Source: RGIG5675 sp050943435 (GTDB taxonomy: Bacteria; Bacillota; Clostridia; Oscillospirales; Ruminococcaceae). From it: a DNA stretch of 9,801 bases. Below the pieces are notes generated by a model that was not told where the DNA came from, made no database searches, and saw only the letters and a list, made by a program, of their open reading frames with translations. The stretch covers positions 1 to 9,801 of the forward strand of contig JBMNPE010000055.1 in assembly GCA_050943435.1 (NCBI GenBank), given 5' to 3'. The position numbers and the translations under genes are program-made. Every line of letters starts with the position of its first letter. Position 1 is the stretch's first letter. Positions 6,816 through 9,801 of this stretch are shown piece after piece.

Positions 6816-8504
6816 TCACATTGAGTCCGGTGCCGTAACCTTCATGATTCCAAGGCAGTTTTCCAGCGTCTGCATCGTCGCCATGCAGAGCGCCGCCCTC
6901 GGATACATGATCTCGTCGGGCTCGCCCTTCACCCTGCAGGCTGTGTAGAACTTGTGGAAGAGAGAGGCCACGTCCATGGTGTACTTGGTGATTATGGACG
7001 GGTCGAGCTTCTCGGCGGACAGGTTGATCTGCGACGGGAAGTATGACAGGTGCTGGATGAGGGCCTTTTCCTCCTTGGCCGTGAGCACTGAACAGTCGCA
7101 GCTGCGGCACTTTGAGAGGTCTGCGCCGGAGGCCTCGAGGGATTTGAGAATGCTTTTTATCCTCGCGTGTGCGTACTGGACGTAGTAGACGGGGTTGTCG
7201 GAATCCTGTCTTGTTGCGAGGTCGAGGTCGAATTCCATATGAGTGGACGGCTCGCGCAGGTTGAAGAAGAACCTCGCGGCGTCGACGGAAATGTCGTCAA
7301 GCAGGGTGGACAGGGTTATTGCCTTTCCGGTCCTCTTGCTCATCCTGACCTTTTCGCCGCCCTGGATTGTCTCGACAAGCTGCATCAGCACGATGTCGAG
7401 CCTCTTTGAGTCGATCCCGAGGGCGTCCATGGAGCCCTTGAGCCTTGCAACGTGGCCGTGGTGGTCTGCTCCCCAGACGTTCACGACCCTGTCGAATCCG
7501 CGTATCACGAATTTGTTGTAGTGGTATGCTATGTCGCTCGCAAAATACGTCGGGAATCCGTTTGCCCTCACGAGGACCTCGTCCTTCTCACCTCCGAATT
7601 CGGTTGCCCTGTACCATACGGCCCCGTCTTTTTCGTATGTGAGGCCCCTGTCCTTTAGAATTCCCAGGACCTTCTGGGCCGTTCCGGTCTTGTAGAGGCT
7701 GCTCTCGAGGAACCACTCGTCATAGGAGATCCGGTATTTCAACAGGTCGTCCCTGAGCCCCTGTATATTGAGCGGAAGGGCATAGTCAATGAGAGCCTTC
7801 TGCCTCTCCTCCGGGGACTTTGACACATAGCTGTCGCCGTGTATGTCGGCGAATTCCCTCGCCCTGCCGGTGATGTCCTCGCCGTGGTAGCCGTCCTCGG
7901 GGAACGGGAATGAAGGGTCGTATACCTGCATATATCTGGCCTCGAGTGAGAGCCCGAAGTTGTTGATCTGGTTTCCCGTGTCGTTTACATAGAATTCCCG
8001 CCAGACATCATAGCCAGCCATGGAAAGTACGCTGGCAAGGCAGTCTCCCAGAGCCCCGCCGCGTGCGTTTCCCAGGTGCATGGGGCCTGTCGGATTGGCC
8101 GACACGAACTCGACCATCAGCTTCTTTCCCTTCCCGAGGTCGGTCCTTCCGTAGCTGCTGCCTTCCTTCAGTATCCCTTCCACTACTGAAGCGTAGTAAG
8201 AAGGGCTCAGGAAGAAATTGATGAAACCCGCGCCTGCAGGCTCGCATTTCTCGAACATGGAGCCTTCCAGGTTGATCCTTCTGCATACTGCTTCTGCGAT
8301 ATCCCGCGGAGACGTCCTGAAATACCTGGCTCCGGCGAGGGCGGCATTTGATGATATGTCGCCGTGGGAGGGATCGGCTGGGATCTCAATACCGTATTCG
8401 TACGGAGGACAGTCCCGAAGCTCTCCCGCAGCGATGCATTCGCGGATTGCAGAGTCAATCAGTTTTTTTGCGCTTTCCATGGCGCTCTTGGAAGGGTCGA
8501 ACAT
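6816..8504 (-). CDS. argS: Arginine--tRNA ligase
   Basis: Class I aminoacyl-tRNA synthetase of 562 residues, close to the usual bacterial length, charging tRNA-Arg in the cytoplasm. An N-terminal additional domain comes first (S-H-G-D-I-S-S-N-A-A near residue 47). The catalytic domain follows, with S-A-N-P-T-G-P-M-H-L-G-N-A-R-G-G (His143 begins the HIGH-type motif), F-Y-V-N-D-T-G-N-Q, W-G-A-D-H-H-G-H and the KMSKS-type M-S-K-R (388-391). A DALR anticodon-binding domain ends the protein (V-Q-Y-A-H-A-R; terminal V-T-A-P-D-S-M). ATG 8504 follows AAGGAG at 7-base spacing, and that site lies inside the last codons of the upstream gene, whose stop is one base away. Coupling with a YwiB-type gene in front is a known Firmicutes arrangement. 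No frameshift or missing motif was seen. Confidence 0.97.
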   Translation of the reverse strand: MFDPSKSAMESAKKLIDSAIRECIAAGELRDCPPYEYGIEIPADPSHGDISSNAALAGARYFRTSPRDIAEAVCRRINLEGSMFEKCEPAGAGFINFFLSPSYYASVVEGILKEGSSYGRTDLGKGKKLMVEFVSANPTGPMHLGNARGGALGDCLASVLSMAGYDVWREFYVNDTGNQINNFGLSLEARYMQVYDPSFPFPEDGYHGEDITGRAREFADIHGDSYVSKSPEERQKALIDYALPLNIQGLRDDLLKYRISYDEWFLESSLYKTGTAQKVLGILKDRGLTYEKDGAVWYRATEFGGEKDEVLVRANGFPTYFASDIAYHYNKFVIRGFDRVVNVWGADHHGHVARLKGSMDALGIDSKRLDIVLMQLVETIQGGEKVRMSKRTGKAITLSTLLDDISVDAARFFFNLREPSTHMEFDLDLATRQDSDNPVYYVQYAHARIKSILKSLEASGADLSKCRSCDCSVLTAKEEKALIQHLSYFPSQINLSAEKLDPSIITKYTMDVASLFHKFYTACRVKGEPDEIMYPRAALCMATMQTLENCLGIMKVTAPDSM

Positions 8505-8505
8505 A

Positions 8506-8946
8506 TCATTTCTCCTTGACAGTGATTTTCAGTTCGTTTGTGACGAGGCTCGTCGAATTTATATCCAGCCTGTACCTCACGTGGAGCTCTCCCCCTGAGG
8601 GGGACAGCTTGTTGGTGATGCTTTCGGTGTATACGCCTATCGCCAGGGGGCCGTAGCCCGTCTCGTAATGGCACATGTGTTTTTTTCCGAGCTCTATTAT
8701 GAGCTGGGAGGACTCAGGGCCCTTTCTCGTCATGGTGACGCACCTGTTCCCGTCGGCGGTTAGGAATGTGGTGTTGCCAGGCATTCCCGTCGCCTCCGAC
8801 TCCTCATAGCTTATCACGTATTTCCTGCCTTCCCTCCGGTAGGTTCCGATGGTGGAAAGGTTGATAGTGTCAGTGTCACCGTCAATAATCTGAATTCCGT
8901 CGATGGAGATGATGTATCTGTTTTCGTTGAATGAGCGTTTCATCAT
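8506..8946 (-). CDS. YwiB-like DUF1934 protein (calycin-like beta-barrel)
   Basis: Small protein of 146 residues (145 if the second ATG at 8943 is used) with no signal peptide or membrane segment. It has alternating beta-strand patterns, Y-V-I-S-Y-E-E-S-E-A-T-G-M, a glycine near the middle (Y-E-T-G-Y-G-P-L-A-I-G-V-Y-T) and a C-terminal strand rich in Leu/Val/Ile (L-H-V-R-Y-R-L-D-I). These match the DUF1934/YwiB family, whose structure is a lipocalin-like barrel and whose biochemical role is unknown. Its place directly before argS is the same as in Bacillus and clostridia and supports the call. Its ATG overlaps the murI stop (ATGA at 8946-8943), with AGGTGA ahead as ribosome binding site. Both tandem ATGs are plausible starts. 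Confidence 0.85.
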   Translation of the reverse strand: MMKRSFNENRYIISIDGIQIIDGDTDTINLSTIGTYRREGRKYVISYEESEATGMPGNTTFLTADGNRCVTMTRKGPESSQLIIELGKKHMCHYETGYGPLAIGVYTESITNKLSPSGGELHVRYRLDINSTSLVTNELKITVKEK

Positions 8947-9713
8947 ATTTCACCTGCTCTCGCAAACCCTACTTCGGGGGAATATCCCAGAAATGTCCCG
9001 GCGTTTTTCCGGAATGCGTGGGCACTGCCGGAAACATAGAACTTCCTGGTTCCGCTTCCGGGTCGAATGAGCTCAAGAGAATCTGCGACCGCCTCGTATG
9101 AGCAGTCAATCAGCTCCTGGCCTGGAAGAACCCTGCTGATGGCGCCTCTCAGGAGAGGGAAGTGCGTGCATCCGAGGATCACGGTGTCGCATTTTCCCCT
9201 TATAGGTGCGAGAAGCCTCTCGGCGCATTCCGCCACCTCCGGGTCGTCTTCCGAAGTCCTGCCCTCCTCGCAAAGCGTCACGAACTCCTGACATTTTGCA
9301 AAAATGACGGAAGCGTCAGGCCTTATCCTCAGTATGGAGGATTCAAACCCGCGGTTCCTTACTGTGGATTCAGTGCCGAGAACTGCTATCCGGCCTGTTT
9401 TTGAGACAGAAGCTGCCTTTTTTGCCGCTCCTTCTATCACTGCGCTGTATTCGAGGGGCATCTTTGGGTACCCCTTCCTGCAGAGGAGGGTGGAGATTGT
9501 CCCGCATGCCACGACGGCCCTGTCTGCCCCGAGGGCCTTGAGGAGCTCGAAATCCTCTCCTGCAAAGCGCCTCAGCTGGGCTTCGGACCTGGTTCCGTAC
9601 GGGACCCGCCCCGTATCACCGAAATAGACTATGTCCGCATCGGGCATCAGCCTGTCGAAAGCCCTTACGACCGTGAGCCCTCCGGACCCGGAATCAAAAA
9701 TGCCTACCGTCAT
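8943..9713 (-). CDS. murI: Glutamate racemase (aspartate/glutamate racemase family)
   Basis: Cytoplasmic cofactor-independent racemase of 256 residues making D-glutamate for peptidoglycan stem peptides. The start is ATG 9713, directly before the family N terminus (M-T-V-G-I-F-D-S-G-S-G-G). Asp7-Ser8, V-Y-F-G-D-T-G-R-V-P-Y-G and the two catalytic cysteines, Cys70 and Cys182 (G-C-T-H-F-P, with His184), are all present. The first cysteine motif reads A-C-G-T rather than the usual A-C-N-T, and the usual V-I-x-P-G segment reads A-V-I-E-G-A. These changes near the active site are worth noting, but the two-cysteine machinery is intact, so glutamate racemase remains the best call; another amino-acid racemase of the family is the alternative. 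It lies 5 bases after the preceding gene, has only a weak ribosome binding site, and overlaps the next gene by four bases. Confidence 0.88.
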   Translation of the reverse strand: MTVGIFDSGSGGLTVVRAFDRLMPDADIVYFGDTGRVPYGTRSEAQLRRFAGEDFELLKALGADRAVVACGTISTLLCRKGYPKMPLEYSAVIEGAAKKAASVSKTGRIAVLGTESTVRNRGFESSILRIRPDASVIFAKCQEFVTLCEEGRTSEDDPEVAECAERLLAPIRGKCDTVILGCTHFPLLRGAISRVLPGQELIDCSYEAVADSLELIRPGSGTRKFYVSGSAHAFRKNAGTFLGYSPEVGFARAGEI

Positions 9714-9718
9714 GCCTG

Positions 9719-9801
9719 TCAGTCCGTGGCAGCGGCGTCGATGAGGCCGGTGATCAGGTCCTTGTATGACATGCCGCTGTGCTCCATGCATTTCGGATAC
9801 A
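9719..9801 (-). CDS. 3' end of an unidentified upstream gene (partial)
   Basis: An open frame enters from the right edge and stops at TGA 9721-9719, five bases before murI. It gives 26 residues, reading Y-P-K-C-M-E-H-S-G-M-S-Y-K-D-L-I and then a small helical tail ending A-A-A-T-D. The close spacing makes it the likely upstream operon partner of murI. The family is not recognised from this tail. The competing frame, which extends murI upstream to 9791, gives an Arg/His-rich, unconserved extension and was not chosen. Confidence 0.55.
   Translation of the reverse strand, partial: YPKCMEHSGMSYKDLITGLIDAAATD

Noticed and set aside
9714..9791. Upstream ATG extending murI by 26 residues
   Set aside because: The extension is Arg/His-rich, unlike the family, and overlaps the end of a better-looking upstream reading frame; ATG 9713 begins exactly at the conserved N terminus.
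1..9801. CRISPR arrays, tRNA/rRNA genes, insertion sequences, tandem repeats
   Set aside because: No repeat-spacer pattern, tRNA cloverleaf sequence, transposase motif or terminal repeats was seen on reading both strands.

Overview
The window looks like a piece of a bacterial chromosome of moderate to high GC (judged by eye), rich in AGG arginine and ATA isoleucine codons. It most likely comes from a Clostridia-type Firmicute, perhaps an uncultured gut lineage. The clues are a YwiB-like (DUF1934) gene directly in front of argS, a SpoIID/LytB domain, a class B sortase-like fold, a short ThiI without a rhodanese domain paired with a NifS-type desulfurase, strong GGAG-type ribosome binding sites and a consensus sigma-70-type promoter. 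The species cannot be named from the sequence alone.

Left half, plus strand. The 3' end of an unidentified gene (to 94) overlaps a cysteine desulfurase (91-1224), which is followed one base later by thiI (1226-2410). These two form a tRNA 4-thiouridine module: the desulfurase supplies persulfide sulfur and ThiI places it on tRNA. A 117-base gap follows with a near-perfect promoter (TTGACT, 17 bases, TATAAT). It drives one very large gene (about 2528-5680, about 1050 residues) that ends at a strong hairpin terminator (5697-5729).

That large gene is the most unusual object here. In one uninterrupted frame it encodes a complete CinA/PncC protein (cytoplasmic nucleotide-salvage type), a positively charged stretch, one transmembrane helix, a class B sortase-like domain in which the aligned His, Cys and Arg are all replaced, a Thr/Glu-rich linker and a SpoIID/LytB peptidoglycan-acting domain. 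The predicted layout puts an enzyme of cytoplasmic nicotinamide nucleotide repair on the inside and a cell-wall module on the outside of one polypeptide. It also lacks any normal start codon at the conserved N terminus; the best placed candidate is ATA at 2528.

Right half, minus strand, reading leftward from the window's right edge: the 3' end of an unidentified gene (9719-9801), murI glutamate racemase (8943-9713), a YwiB/DUF1934 protein (8506-8946), argS (6816-8504) and a low-specificity L-threonine aldolase-type PLP enzyme (5749-6774). Spacings are -3 to +41 bases, so this is probably one operon. It converges on the plus-strand genes at the shared terminator. No RNA genes, mobile elements or CRISPR arrays were seen.
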